A stretch of DNA of 64,000 nt from Trematomus loennbergii (taxonomy: Eukaryota; Chordata; Actinopteri; Perciformes; Nototheniidae), in NCBI GenBank assembly GCA_012861695.1, contig JAAOOA010000127.1, positions 23,932,767 to 23,996,766 on the forward strand, given 5' to 3'. Below are positions 37,801 through 49,589 of this stretch, piece by piece. How positions within the stretch are numbered: position 1 is the stretch's first letter; each line of letters begins with the position of its first letter. Position numbers and translations under genes: made by a program. The notes under the pieces are model-generated. The model had not been told where the DNA came from. It worked only from the letters and a program-made list of their open reading frames with translations, and did not search any database.

Positions 37801-40415
37801 CTCTCCAATTTGAAACTGGACTCTTTTCTTTCCTCTAAGCCATTTCATTCATTTTAGTGAGTGTGCTCCTGAATAGAGGCTACAGCTTTGGCGTTGTGTC
37901 CCAGACTGTCAGATTTGGGTAAATTGATCCTGCCTCCCTGTTCTGTCTCGAGTCCGTAGCCTGATCAGGAAAACACCCATGACAGTTTGGCTAGCGGCCT
38001 TGCTAAGAAGTGAGCGCTATTTAAAATAGAAACATTGGAAATTAGTGTTAGAAGGTTTTAAACATGAGAAAAAACAGTGCTCTCCCCTTTGAGTTTGAAT
38101 TTACACAAGCTCCCCAAGTGGTATCGGACTCTAAGGCCAACTCTCACAAAGCCTGCTTTCCATTGGGAGGACATGGTGCAGCATTTCAGCCTTAGCTAAA
38201 CAGCCAGTAAGAAGCAGAATACATGGTGACCCAGCCTTACAGATCTTTTTAAGCCACCAACAGCTTGATATATCAGCGAGCATGGTGAGGAATTAATCAC
38301 ACCACACCCTGCTTCCCTATCCACAGCTGTGACTGAACAGAAGAGAGGAAAAGGTCAAAACCATTGGTCAGGAGGGGAGGACGCGTAGAGTTGGTTTAAC
38401 CTCTGACCTCACAGTTAGATGTGTGAGGAGACATCTGACATCCAGGACTAAAAGGTCACTTTCCCTCAGCGTACCTCTGTGAATCGTCTTCCTCTGATGG
38501 CTGCTTCCTCTCACTGCGTCTGACTAAATCTGAGTTTGGCTAATTGACGGACGTGTAAAAATCAAAAGGAACAGAGTTAGAAGGAGATAGCCGATGGACA
38601 TGGAGGGGGGACTTTGCCAGAGCATAATAGCCGTTTCCCCCCTCTTGCCGGGGGCCCTGTGTAGATGTGGTGGACCCAGCCCCAGACGCCACTCCATGGT
38701 TTGGCACGCTCTTCATTTTAGCCCTCTCACTGTTTCCAGCTGAACCAGATCCCATGCAAACACACGGGCAACCGGTGGGTTTTTTTTATTTAGATGTCGG
38801 TCAAGACTACTTACAGTAATGATATTCAAAAAGACAGTGCGACATATCATCCCATACTTGCCAAAATATGATCCCTCCCCCCCTCCTTCTTCCCAACATT
38901 TTCCCCTTCTTAAGTTTGAGAAGAGTGCATGCAGATGAAAAGGAACAGACACAATAGTGCTATCTTGAAAAAAGTTTGCCAGACAGTTTTTTAAAGGGAT
39001 AGAGCAGGCTGCGAAGAGGGTAAATACGGAGGAAGGAGGACAGCAAACGCCTTTCAGGAGACTGTTGGAGGAAATATTCCAAAGACAATGGCCTGTAATG
39101 CGGCATAAAGCACAAGCAGTGATGTGGCGTATGACTGACTCAGATTGATATGTCCTCGCTGACCCAAAAGCTCTCATCCCTGCCTCAGCTTTTTGAAGTT
39201 AAATAAACAGTGTGTCACAAGATATTCCACATACCACCCAAGTGCTATATGTGTGAGAGACTCCCTGTGTGTCCACAGCAGTGCTTGTGTCTACGGTTTG
39301 ATTTGTGAGCATACTCACTGTATGTGTGGACACAGAGAGACAGATAATGTGTGTTAGCGTGCACAGGCATGTGTGCGCCACCAACGAGCGAGCGCGGATG
39401 TGTGCGACACGTCTGTAATGACAATGGCGGGTGAAAAAATAACGCTGACGCACAGTCCTTGGTCTGATCCTACTTTAATAAAAAAGTGTTAGCTCTTTGA
39501 ACATTTTAATTAAACTAAATAGGACCATCCCCACCCAGGCCCCGACGATGAGCTATGTACATTTGAAGACAAACAAGACCATCTGTTACGGGGTAGACAT
39601 CAAATACATGTCTTTTTTATGTCACCCTGGGCCCGCATGTTGACTTTCATTATTTCTAAAATCCATCTGGAATTTTGATGGGGATGTTTTGAAGGAAAAG
39701 GCCTTGAAACCACAATGCAGGGATGTCTTGAAACAAAGGTCTCTGCGGTTTTGTCTGTTTCTCGTGGTCAACAACAGCCCAGCAGTCTCTGCGCTCAGAT
39801 AGCTCATGTCTTTAATTTTAGTTTATGCCATCATTATTACAACACGTTAGCCGTTTTTCATGCAGTTTCTTGGAAATGTACTGAATTGATGGTTTATGTG
39901 TTCTCTAAAGAAGTTGAACTTAGACCATAACATGTAGACAGAAGGAATGGGGTTCATTAGATGATTGACTAGCTAGGCGGAGAGGGGGAAAATATCCGGA
40001 TGATTGTTGTTTGCTGCAGAAACACAGAATTGTTCTAACTGTTGTGTTCATATAAAATGTGACAAATAAATCTAACATCAGAGAGGCCTTGATTATGTTC
40101 TCTACCGAGTAGGATATTAGCTGTGCTACTTACTTACATTTAATCACATTTCAATTAAACAATAATTAAGCTTATTAAAACATATTAAGTGGGTTATTTT
40201 GATATTTTAAGAAAAAAATCCTTTAAATTATATAAATACATACATTCAATCATTTTGAAGATGCATGTTGGTTTAACCCACAGTAATGCATTGTTATCTT
40301 TATTCAGCTTAAACCTAACACTGTTTTGCAGAGCACCCACTGTGTTTCATTCTTGATTTTAAACTCACTGTAATGCAGGAGTTCCCCTATAGTGAAAAGG
40401 TCAATGTCTGTATGT
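34871..40415. other. Intergenic sequence upstream of wnt7b
   Basis: Short GT runs near 36037-36050 and 36215-36235. No coding exon, RNA gene or complete transposon is visible. Any enhancers would have to be found by comparison between species. Confidence 0.5.
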
Positions 40416-40435
40416 TGTTGCCACCAGAGGGAGTC
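40416..40435 (+). promoter_or_regulatory. CTCF-like motif (plus orientation), 1 kb upstream of the wnt7b distal exon
   Basis: TTGCCACCAGAGGGAGTC matches the CTCF core CCACCAGAGGG well. Confidence 0.45.
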
Positions 40436-41229
40436 TTCCTAGTCAGATAAAAGCACCCAAAGGAGTTCACTCTGTTTTTTGAACATCTGCTCAAAATTCA
40501 CAACATTCCAACTCAAACCCAAACAATATTTATGTTTTGTTTGTGGTGTTTTGTTCAAACATTGCTCTCTAAATCAAAGTGACTGACAGAACTTCCCTGA
40601 CACATAGTTATCATGACGCCAGTTCATTATTATTAGTCATTATTAGTCATGCAATTGTAATTTGTATTCATGCATCTGGATTCTGGAAAGTCATTCCTCG
40701 TCTGTTTGACTTTATGGGTCTTACTGTTGTGGTGGAGCTCATCCGGGGGAGCCCACACTGGTGGGGCAATGCCCAATGTTGCCTAGCCTGGGCCACAGGC
40801 CTATAAAAGACAATTTCACTTGGTTCCTTTTAGTTTTCTGTACAACAACTACACGTGTAGAGCTCAGACTGGAAGCCCGTCCCATCCCCTGCATATCCAT
40901 GCTGGAGGAGGAGGAGGAGGCGTGGAGCCCTTTTGTTACCTGTGTTAGACTACCTGGCTGTTGCAAGTTAGTTACATGGAATGCGTTAAGATGTCTGTAG
41001 AGAAAAGGAGCAGTGGGCGATGTACAAAGCTCTAAACAAGACAGAATCCACAGGGTCGACAGGGTAGGAGCTAGTCGTTTTTTCTACCTGCATGGCGCAG
41101 CAAATGGGAATCGTTAATTAGGCTCTATCTTGAAAGTAAGGACGAATAGGAGGCACTTCCTCCAAGAACTCATTCACCTCTCAAGTCCGACCCTCTCTCA
41201 AGTTTCATTTTGGACTTCTTATCCACCTT

Positions 41230-41431
41230 TCAGGTCGTCATCAGCATCTCACCTGTACTGCTGGACCATGGATTTCACACGGTCGAAGATTTCAATATCT
41301 CTTCAGCTCCATGTCGCGGGAAATAGGCGGTATACGTGCATCTGGAAGGGTTAGGAAAGCTGCCAATGTGAACGGAAAGCGGGTCCACTTTATGTTACAG
41401 TGCATGGCCTCTGGACAAAGTGCCAACGATC
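41230..41431 (+). promoter_or_regulatory. wnt7b: Putative wnt7b distal promoter / 5' UTR
   Basis: This is the stretch immediately upstream of the distal first coding exon. It has raised CpG content compared with the sequence on either side. An out-of-frame ORF starting at ATG 41311 runs through the coding exon and could act as an upstream ORF if the transcript begins early enough. The assignment rests on position and composition only. Confidence 0.35.
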
Positions 41432-41502
41432 ATGCACAAACCCCTCCGAAAGTGGAGTCTCAACGTGTTCCTGTGTTTCGGCATCATATACCTCAGACTT
41501 GG
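41432..41502 (+). CDS. wnt7b: wnt7b alternative first coding exon, distal (human-like N terminus)
   Basis: An ATG opens a 71-nt exon whose translation starts MHKPLRKWSLNVFLCF and ends ...YLRL plus two bases of a glycine codon. The known human WNT7B N terminus starts MHRNFRKWIFYVFLCF and ends ...VKLG, so similarity is clear over the whole exon. The donor is GG|GTGAGT at 41503. The exon ends in phase 2, and joining to the exon at 48652 gives ...[12 protein letters not shown], exactly as in human. The peptide has a basic n-region (H, K, R, K) followed by a hydrophobic core, which fits a secretory signal peptide. Intron length to exon 2 would be 7149 bases. The surrounding 41230-41600 is moderately CpG-rich, fitting a promoter-proximal position. 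The transcription start is not visible, and an out-of-frame upstream ATG at 41404 precedes this one. This short exon was found by homology, not by length. Confidence 0.88.
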
Positions 41503-42226
41503 GTGAGTTAACTGTGTTTACCTTCGTTTTCTTTAAACGCGCAAACATGGACATTTCATTGCGACACTCGGACTATTTAACTTTTAACAGGGAAGCTCCG
41601 GCTGCCCTCTGACCTCAGACTTAACCATAATGTAAATAAATCTGTTTTCACCTGGTGTTTAAAAAAATATATGTTAATCATGATAACTAAACACCTGCAT
41701 CTGAGTGTGTAGAGCGTACAAAAGTGTCAGATCATGCCTACACACAATATGATCGATTCGAATTCGCCTTAAACGAGCTATTAAGTTCACCTCATGAGAC
41801 TATACTGCTTCTTTTTCGCACGAGATAATTTGAGCCGCTGTCATTGCTCCAGATCCAGCTTCACCCTGCATACCTTCATTAATAGAGGCAGACTGAGTTG
41901 TATTTCCACATTCCATCGGCCAGACAGAGAGTTTTTACCTGTTTTGCAATACCTCACCTTGATGCATAAACACAGAAAGACTTCTATCCATTCTACTCTG
42001 CTGTGCCTATCGCAGTGCCTGATCATATTAGGACCCCCGTGTACACACTTATAATCATGACAAATTATGTCTCGTAAAAATCTGTGTAGGAAGTATTGTA
42101 TTTTTGTTCACGCTGTGCACTGTTCACTCGTCTTATGAAATGTGCATGCTTAGTTGTGAAAACATATCTTATGTTGATGGTGATCCTCCCTGAAACCTAT
42201 ACTTAAACTGTAATGTACAGTATAAC

Positions 42227-42632
42227 CAGTGATGGAATAAGTAGATTATTTTCTCAAGTACAGTAAAACTACTAATACCACGGTCTAAAAAAACTTAGTT
42301 TAATGTTACCTGAGTAAAAGTACAGAAGTACAAGTCTGCTTAAAGTATCAAACGTAGAAGGACTCTTTTTAAATGTTGTGTTTCAATTATGTGAAGCAAG
42401 TTTGGGATACTTTATGTTCTAACGAGTAGATTAATAGTGTATAAAATGTAATATCAAGTTGCTTATGACAAAGTCACTAGTAGTAACTACATAATAAATA
42501 CATGTTGTAGAGCAAGTACAATATTTCACTCTGAGATGTATTGGAGTCAAAGTAAATTGGCAGAAAATGGAAATATAAAGTATAAGTACCTGAAACTGAT
42601 ACTTACTTTGGTAAATGCACATTCCTCTACTG
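42227..42632. mobile_element. Degenerate hAT-like MITE with 8-bp target-site duplication
   Basis: The left end CAGTGATGGAATAAGTAGAT and interior CTCAAGTACAGTAAAACTAC resemble the widespread fish repeat that starts CAGTGGTGGAA and is rich in AAGTAC/AAGTA motifs. The right end (TTGGTAAATGCACATTCCTC, then TACTG) is the matching inverted end. Flanking octamers are AGTATAAC (42219-42226) and CGTATAAC (42633-42640), which agree at 7 of 8 positions, as expected for a hAT insertion. It sits between the two alternative first exons of wnt7b. Confidence 0.75.
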
Positions 42633-42640
42633 CGTATAAC

Positions 42641-44039
42641 TAGTTAATGTCTTAAACTAATAATGAGTATTGGGGAGATAAATGCCTATAGTTAAATGAA
42701 GAGGAGGACAAATTAAATTCAAAAGAAAAGTTTTTCTAACACTTTTGCATATCAGTCATTATAGACAACTTTTATGTGGGACTACATTCTTTTTCTTGAA
42801 AAACTGTAACCAAGCAGTTAATGAGAAGTTAACTGAATTATAATCTGTCTCACAAATAGACTGGTTAAGTCCATTCAACCTTAAGGCTCTTTCATAGTGT
42901 TTTTGGAGATTCCTGCTGCCACAATGAACCCAACCAAAAGTGTCTGCCCTCCCTGAGAGGACCTCATGTGAAGTGAAGCGTGTAAATGACTTCAAGTTCC
43001 ACAGATGCTCATATCACATGACAGTAGCTCCAATAAAGGGGGAAAGTCACCCATCTCCGTGTTTACTGAGCCTGAGCAGTTAGCTCATTCCTTCCATCCT
43101 TTTACTCTGCTAAATCTTTCATTGTACCCTCTTCATTTACAATGACTGGAGCCTGCAGGTGTTGAGTGAGAGTCACGATGCTGAGGGATAAAAGCCCTGC
43201 TCTCACTAAGCTCTGCGACCAAATCTCCACAAGTATTTTATATCTCTTCGCAGATCTACATGTAATCTTGGGAAAGAAGAGTGCTATTTAAAGAAAAAAA
43301 AGGAAAAAAAAAAGAACGTATTTTACCTTTAGCAATCCTACAATCTGACAAGAATATTATGCAATTTCACAGCAAAATGAATATTTGAACATAGCCATGA
43401 CATTGAAGCAGACAGGCAGACAGAGCAGACATATTATAGACGCCTATAGGAATATTATAGTGTTACCACAGGAAATAATAAGGTCCCTGAAAGTCATATT
43501 CGAGTACCACAAATATGCTTTATTTTATGTTTCTAGGGAAATGTTATAGGAAAACTTGTTACAATACACACTGTATATGCCCAAGAATATCATATAATCC
43601 AAATATTGTGGGACGTAAGGACATTTCTTGATGGCTAATGCCCTCCAGGCACCCATACTGAAATATTAGGAGAATAATACATGTCATATTATAAGGACTT
43701 TATTGCATTTATATGACACCAACTTGTTGATTCAGAGTGACATCCTGCCAAAGAAATGTGCTGATTTTTTGCACATGGAGCTGTGATGATGGTGTGAGGC
43801 TCGAGCAGCCAGCGTCTATGTTTGTTTATTTTTGGCTGGATGGTGGGGTGGGGAGGTGGGGTTGGTGAAGGGGGGGTGGTGGGGGGTGTGATGATGAATG
43901 AAAACCTCCTGCACGTCCAACGGGGATCGGATCAGTGTCACCCTATTGTCCCGTTGTGGCAAAGTGGGCGGATAGCAGTGTCTCTCCCTGCCCAATGGCA
44001 GGCACGACTCTCATGAGAGTGGAGAGAGGCACTTTTCTG
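42641..44039. other. Sequence between the two wnt7b first exons
   Basis: Part of intron 1 of the distal isoform. A G-rich stretch lies at about 43840-43890 (GGTGGGGTGGGGAGGTGGGG). No further exon seen. Confidence 0.5.
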
Positions 44040-44311
44040 CCATGCAAAATCCCTAAAACCATCATCATTCCGGCTCGGGAAGCCACAGTACTGTGTAACA
44101 GCCTCCGCCGCTGAGAGATGACAGAGCCAATATCAGCGCACACACGGCCCTGGGAGCTCGGAGCTGCGTAGAGCCACCGCACCAAAGACAAGCAGACGCA
44201 CAGCACCTCTTTTTGATTCTGTGCGAAAGGGACCTAAAACCGGGAATTATAAGGGAGTTTTTCATCCTTCGTCTCACTCAGTCCGAACGTGGCCATTTGC
44301 TCAATGTCATC
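44040..44311 (+). promoter_or_regulatory. wnt7b: Putative wnt7b proximal promoter / 5' UTR, CpG-rich
   Basis: CpG dinucleotides are dense between about 44070 and 44330 (roughly 18 in 250 bases by eye), in contrast with the AT-rich flanks. The patch lies directly upstream of the proximal coding exon, which is where a fish CpG-type promoter is expected. No convincing TATA box is placed well. The transcription start itself is inferred. Confidence 0.5.
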
Positions 44312-44315
44312 ATGA
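44304..44315 (+). promoter_or_regulatory. Minimal upstream ORF whose stop overlaps the wnt7b proximal start codon
   Basis: The sequence ATGTCATCATGA encodes Met-Ser-Ser-stop, and its TGA (44313-44315) overlaps the main ATG (44312-44314) as ATGA. Short overlapping uORFs of this kind can lower or re-route initiation at the main start. Whether it is translated or conserved cannot be seen here. Confidence 0.4.
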
Positions 44316-44394
44316 TCATCTTCTCGTCGCGCAGTGTACTGCTGTCAGTCTATTACCCACAGATCTTCCTGATCCTGACGAGTGGCAGCTACCT
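44312..44394 (+). CDS. wnt7b: wnt7b alternative first coding exon, proximal
   Basis: An ATG opens an 83-nt exon whose product starts MIIFSSRSVLLSVYYPQIF and ends SGSYL. It ends in phase 2 at CT|GTAAGT (donor 44395-44400). Splicing to 48652 completes a leucine codon and gives [14 protein letters not shown]. From memory, mammalian and zebrafish Wnt7b have an isoform with the same kind of leader (MLLLS...YCPQIFLLLS.GSYL), so this is a conserved alternative start. The segment is strongly hydrophobic and should act as a signal peptide for entry into the secretory pathway. This is the first ATG in its frame: the frame is open upstream to at least 44213 but contains no other methionine. A tiny uORF overlaps it (separate entry). 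The intron to exon 2 is 4257 bases. The 250 bases upstream are CpG-rich and look like a promoter and 5' UTR. Confidence 0.9.
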
Positions 44395-47300
44395 GTAAGT
44401 CTGAGCCAATTAACGGTTTCCTTAATGAACTTTCACAGAGTGCGCGCTCATCCTCAGCAACACAGAGACGCACGGGTTTGGTTTTGCTTCCGTGCAGCTT
44501 TCCTACCGGACAACGGGGTATCCTTCCTTTTATTAAACGCCGGTTCTGATATGAATTTCCTTAATTCTCCGGGTCCACAGATTGGAGTTTATTTTAAGTT
44601 GTTTATATTGTGCCATCATCAGGCTGTAATGGCACAGGGAGCAGACGAAGCAAAACTCCAAATTAAGCAGTACATTTGATTTTATTGTTGGATATTTTTC
44701 ACACATTTCCTAATGTTATGCAAGCGTAACTTCAGCAGAGAATATTCATTATTGGTAAAATCACCGGGAAAAGGATCCATATGGGAATTAACTAATTGGC
44801 TCAAAACCTGAAGGTGTAATGTGCCGTGTGCAGGCAGAGGAGCATGTCTTGTGAGTAAGCAGTTGTGGCTTGAGTCTATCTGTCGTATCGCAAATATTTT
44901 AGCAAGACCAAAAATCATATTGGTAACGGCTACATGGATTCATTTTGGCCACAGAGTGGCAGAGATGTTCAAGACAATTGGATGCTGAGATTCGGTCTTT
45001 CTTCCTGTGAGGGGAATTTAACATAATATGTGCACTTTAACGAATGCAAGCGCCCATAACCTGTCAGAGCGTGTGACAGATTATCTCTGTGCATTACCTT
45101 TTCTTTGATTGATTATCTGAATTTCGATGTTATCTTATCAAACCCCCATCTTAGAACATATACCTGCAACAAACACGTGATTGACACTATAATGCGCTGT
45201 GGCTTTGCATTAAACTAGAATTAATCTTGCTGGAGAACACTGGCTTTCTCAAAGCTTCCAAAAATAATTACTCAGCCATGCTCCCTCGCTCCTTCCTTTA
45301 CTGCCCGGAGACCCCAAACCTGATGCTGAAATAGATGTGGTTTTTGGTTTCTCTGTTAAAAGTGGGTTACACTGCTAAGTTTAGTAATGTATTGCGCATT
45401 AAAACTACACACTATTGTTTGATTATTTAAGTATGTTTTCTGTTGAAAATTAACCAGAAAATATGTTTTAAAGGAAAACATTTATTGATTCAAAAATAAT
45501 GCAATGTCCTTTATTCAAAGAACCAGATCTAATGTTTTGGCTTGTTAAACTGTACAATTTGTGGAGCTGTGGGTGGCAAATGAGCCGTCAGCAAAAGGAT
45601 CTGACCAGCAATCGGGCAATTGCACACCTCACACACTCCACTATCGAGGAATTTCACACTTAATGTTCCAATGACAATAAACAGACCTTTTTCACTCAGT
45701 TTTGTTAATATCACACAGGCCTAACCGGTGTGATACTTTCTCAGAACAGATATAAACAGGATTTTGTTATGAAGTAAACACCTTCTGTGCACAGATCATT
45801 GTATTTGTAAATGAACACCAAACAAGGAAAATCCTAATCATCAAAACAGTTAGATCCAGCTCTTGGAAAAAGAAGAGCACATTTTCACTTGACTTATTTA
45901 AGTTGTGTCTCAGGTATTTTTGAGAGTGCATTCCTCGGTAGAAGATGCATGCCTGGCAGCTTAATAGTGTGTCAGTTAGGTTCAAAGTACTTGTTTGATG
46001 GAGTAGGTGGCTGTGAGCACGCTGCACGCCATGACGTAGACTTTCTCTTTAGGCCAAACTACCCTCTGATGGAATCTGTAAGCTCCTCACCTCTCACACT
46101 GCTACTGGCTTTTTCAATCATGTCGTTACAATTTTTTTTTTATGTCAGCCCAAACTGGCAGAGGCCTCTCTTTCTCTGAAATGTAATGTAAGATGTTTTG
46201 TATAATGTGATTTTATTTGTGTTACTGAGTGTTACCGATGTTCTGTCAGATAAAGATAAAGATATGTGTGACCTGTGTTAAGTCCCTAGTTTAGTGATGT
46301 TTACTCAATCCAAAAAAACATTTGAAAGAACATATAAGATTTGTATTTGATTTTGGATATGAGCTTAACAGTACCTGTGCAAGGATTAGATTTTGCAAAA
46401 ATGCATGCCACCTGTTGCAGAGCAATTAACAAAAACATCTAATTCATCCCTCTATGACAATTGCATTAAGTGTTCAATCAAACACTGAATACTTTGGGTC
46501 AATAGATTCACCTTATCATTACTCTGACATCTGACATATGAAATCATACTTTAGAGCTGCTGTTGCCGTTTTATCTGATGGTGGATCTGTGACTGTGGGT
46601 GAGCTTGTCCCCAAGCCGCTGGCGTACACACAAGTATGCGCTAAGCAAACAGAATCGCATTTGTGCACTTTGATGATTTCAGGGATTTAAAAGCTTAGCT
46701 GTGGAATTCTCTGTTTGGTGTTGTCTGATGGTTCGGGTTGCCAGTAGTAGACTGTGATTCTGTGAATTAGCAGGTGAACGACATGAGAAAAAAGCCAAGA
46801 GGGGAAGTCACTAGGAGGTCTGTTTGCAAGACCTACAAATATCCATGTGCTGTAGCTTTTTAAATTGTGCACTAAAATACCATAGTAATACAAATGAATT
46901 GTATTGCCTTTGGATTAACATAAACAAACTACTTCCGACCGTAACATCCTTTATTTAAGACAGTGCATTTATCCAGTTGCACATTACTTGTGTTAATGAG
47001 CCTGCCCTTTTGCTTTGTACCGACTACATTTCAGCGTTGCCATGAACAACCACCTATACAGCAGCGGGTCACAGAGGGTCAGAGGAGTTCAAGCCTGTTC
47101 AACAGCAAAGAGAGCGAGGAGTGTTTAAAAGCAGCAGCCGGCCACAGTGTTTCCTGCAGACAGTGAATGCACCTGATGAATTCATAGTTTTTATTTCCAG
47201 TTGTTTCATTTTAACAGCCTTCAGTTGAAGTGTAGTGATGCACATGTTTAAAAAATAACTTGCTTATTTTCTGCTTTGTTTTAGGAAACACATATTAGCT

Positions 47301-48651
47301 TGTTTACTGTAATTTAAAAGATTTTTTTCAGTTAGCTCTGATGCAAAATTGACTGCCGTGTGAAGACAATGTGCTTAGTCCTCAGTCCAGTAACATTTAA
47401 CTTGTGTCGCTGCAGTGAGAATCTATTTCAACTTGTGTGTTAAAAAGTGTTTCTGTCTTGTGAAGAAACTCAAGCAAACAGAGAATAAGGGAACATGGGA
47501 TCAGAGGGAGATTTCTAATCAACAATCATATCTTTCTTCTTAGTCAAGGGGCCATTGTATCAACAGAAATCATTGTTTCTCCTCTTTTCTTTTCACTCCT
47601 CTTACGCCGCTGTTGCTTTTCGCTGACACACAACTTGCCCGCGTTAGTTTGCCCCATTTGTGGTGAAGCCTTTGGAGGCAGACGTCATACTTCAAAGCTG
47701 CCGTTTGCCTCCACGCTCGTTTATGGCTCCCATTCCCTGACATGTTTGAAAAGTATGTATCTACATGGTTTCGAGGGCTGTAAACAGAGTTGTGGAGAAA
47801 GTCAGCACTTTGTTTAGCTGTAATCTGTTTTGGCTTTCTCAGTGGTTACAAAGCCATCTTTAACATATATTTTGATATGATCACATCCAGAGATCAGATA
47901 TGATGACGTCCCCCTGAGGGGAGTGGAGAAGGGTGTTTGCCATTTGCGATGCAGCACATTAACACCCTGCGAATTAATGCGACCAGTGTCGAAAACGGGT
48001 ACATATTTTCCATGCAAACCAATCTTCCGATGTGGCCAAAGTAAAAGCAGTCTGTCATGAAATTTATAGGCAGCACTTTACACCCTGTATAACTTTCAAA
48101 CACATAATCACACAAATCATAAAGAATAATATTTTGTGTGACATATGGTTAAAATTTGAACCCTGCATTTACATCACAGAAAACAGTTTGATGAAGTGTG
48201 TATACTGTTTTTGCATAAGAGGCAAGTCTGGCAACTATTCACGGCAATTTGTTACTTAACAACTTACAAAAAAACCTTTATAACTAATAACCATCCAATC
48301 ACAACCATCTAGAAGGCTGATGTCAGTTCTCAAATCAGGATCTTGTTTTCCATCTCAGGGCTGTTATAGCAACTTAAACTGTATATTTTTTAAGCTTTAG
48401 TTTTGATTATTTATAAAGGTTTTTGATGTAACTTTAATCCTTTAAATAGTAGTTAGTACAGTGTTCACTTCACTTTGGAACACTCATCAATCACTTGTTA
48501 AAATGAATTCTGTTCTGGAGAGTTTTACATAAATGAGTCAGTATGACCGTCCTCTAAAAGTCCTAACTGAGTGTGTGTCTGTGTGTATGTGTGTGTAAAT
48601 GAATGTGTGTGTGTGTGTGTGCGTGGTGGTGTCTTTCTCTTCCTTTGGCAG
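44395..48651 (+). other. wnt7b: wnt7b intron 1 (proximal form)
   Basis: This 4257-base intron runs from GTAAGT to CAG. For the distal first exon the intron is 41503-48651, which includes the proximal exon. I see no repeats of note, coding exons or RNA genes in it. A GT-rich imperfect run (about 48570-48631) adjoins the acceptor. Enhancers are possible but nothing in the sequence singles one out. Confidence 0.85.
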
Positions 48652-48878
48652 GGCCCTGTCCTCGGTGGTGGCTCTGGGTGCCAACATCATCTGCAACAAG
48701 ATTCCCGGGCTGGCACCTCGCCAGCGGGCCATCTGCCAGAGCCGCCCGGACGCCATCATTGTTGTGGGCGAAGGCGCCCAGATGGGCATCAATGAGTGTC
48801 AGTACCAGTTCCGGTATGGACGCTGGAACTGTTCGGCACTGGGAGAAAGAACAGTCTTCGGTCAGGAGCTGCGAGTAG
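48652..48878 (+). CDS. wnt7b: wnt7b exon 2 (shared), N-terminal part of the mature Wnt ligand
   Basis: The acceptor is CTTCCTTTGGCAG| ending at 48651, and the donor is G|GTCAGT at 48879. Its 227 nt start with the third base of a split codon, then read [20 protein letters not shown] and continue through [46 protein letters not shown] to the first base of a glycine codon. This is almost identical to human WNT7B. WNT7A instead has [22 protein letters not shown] and FGKELKVG, so the 7B assignment is clear. Conserved cysteines sit in IICNK, RAICQ, NECQY and WNCSA, and NCS is the conserved Wnt N-glycosylation sequon. Wnt7b is a secreted, lipidated ligand acting through Frizzled/LRP and, in brain vasculature, through GPR124/RECK. 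In teleosts with two copies, the proximal leader looks more like wnt7ba than wnt7bb (from memory). The acceptor is preceded by a GT-rich run at about 48570-48631 rather than a long pyrimidine tract. Confidence 0.97.
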
Positions 48879-49589
48879 GTCAGTCTGAGTTTTTTCACAA
48901 ATGGGAAAGTGCACATTGTGTGCTTGTGTGTATGTGCAAAACCTATTCTGGGACTAATAAGTTGGGATATCTTTGAAAAAGGTTTTTTTTTTTTGTGTCA
49001 AACCTTTTTTGTTGTTGCTAGAACTAAGATTTGATTTAATGTTTGTGTTCAATCATAAGTTACTTTTGATTTAATGCTTTGATTTGGAGTGAACTTCTTC
49101 TGGTTTATGAGTTTAATTTAGAATTGTGTGCAAGGGATAAGGTCATCACCTGAGAGTAAGGGATATTGTTAATGATAGATACACAAGTGTGTGTGTCCGA
49201 TGTTCCATCACAATGGATGATTTCATGATGAAAAAACATGACAAAAATGTATAACAACTGGGATGTTGTGTGTGTGCGGGATGCAACTCAGAGGACATTT
49301 ATTTCTGCATGTTAATCATTTGTTGTCATTTGGTAATAATAATGAAGCCAACCATGGGAATACCAGCAGTTTGTTCCTGAAGTGGGAATAGGGAATGCGT
49401 GTTTGAAGCCATCCTATTGTCTCAGTTTTAAGGAACTGTTCACAGAACAGTATGAAATATGGTACCAGCCCCGACCCTCTGAGCCCCATGAAATATGGCT
49501 CCTCACAAGCCAAACCCAAGCTGCACACATCACACAGTCAAACTCAAACCAGCAACACGCAGTCTCTTTGACTCTCTATTGTATAACCA

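Noticed and set aside
1..44000. let-7a/let-7b hairpins expected from mammalian synteny
   Set aside because: I looked for TGAGGTAGTAGGTTGT and its reverse complement and saw no match in this window.
44213..44311. Longer N terminus for the proximal wnt7b exon
   Set aside because: The upstream frame is open but has no ATG. It would need a non-AUG start and does not resemble known Wnt7b leaders.
48599..48976. Single long frame across wnt7b exon 2 read as an intronless gene
   Set aside because: The parts before 48652 (GT repeat) and after 48878 do not match Wnt7b. Consensus splice sites bound the conserved part.
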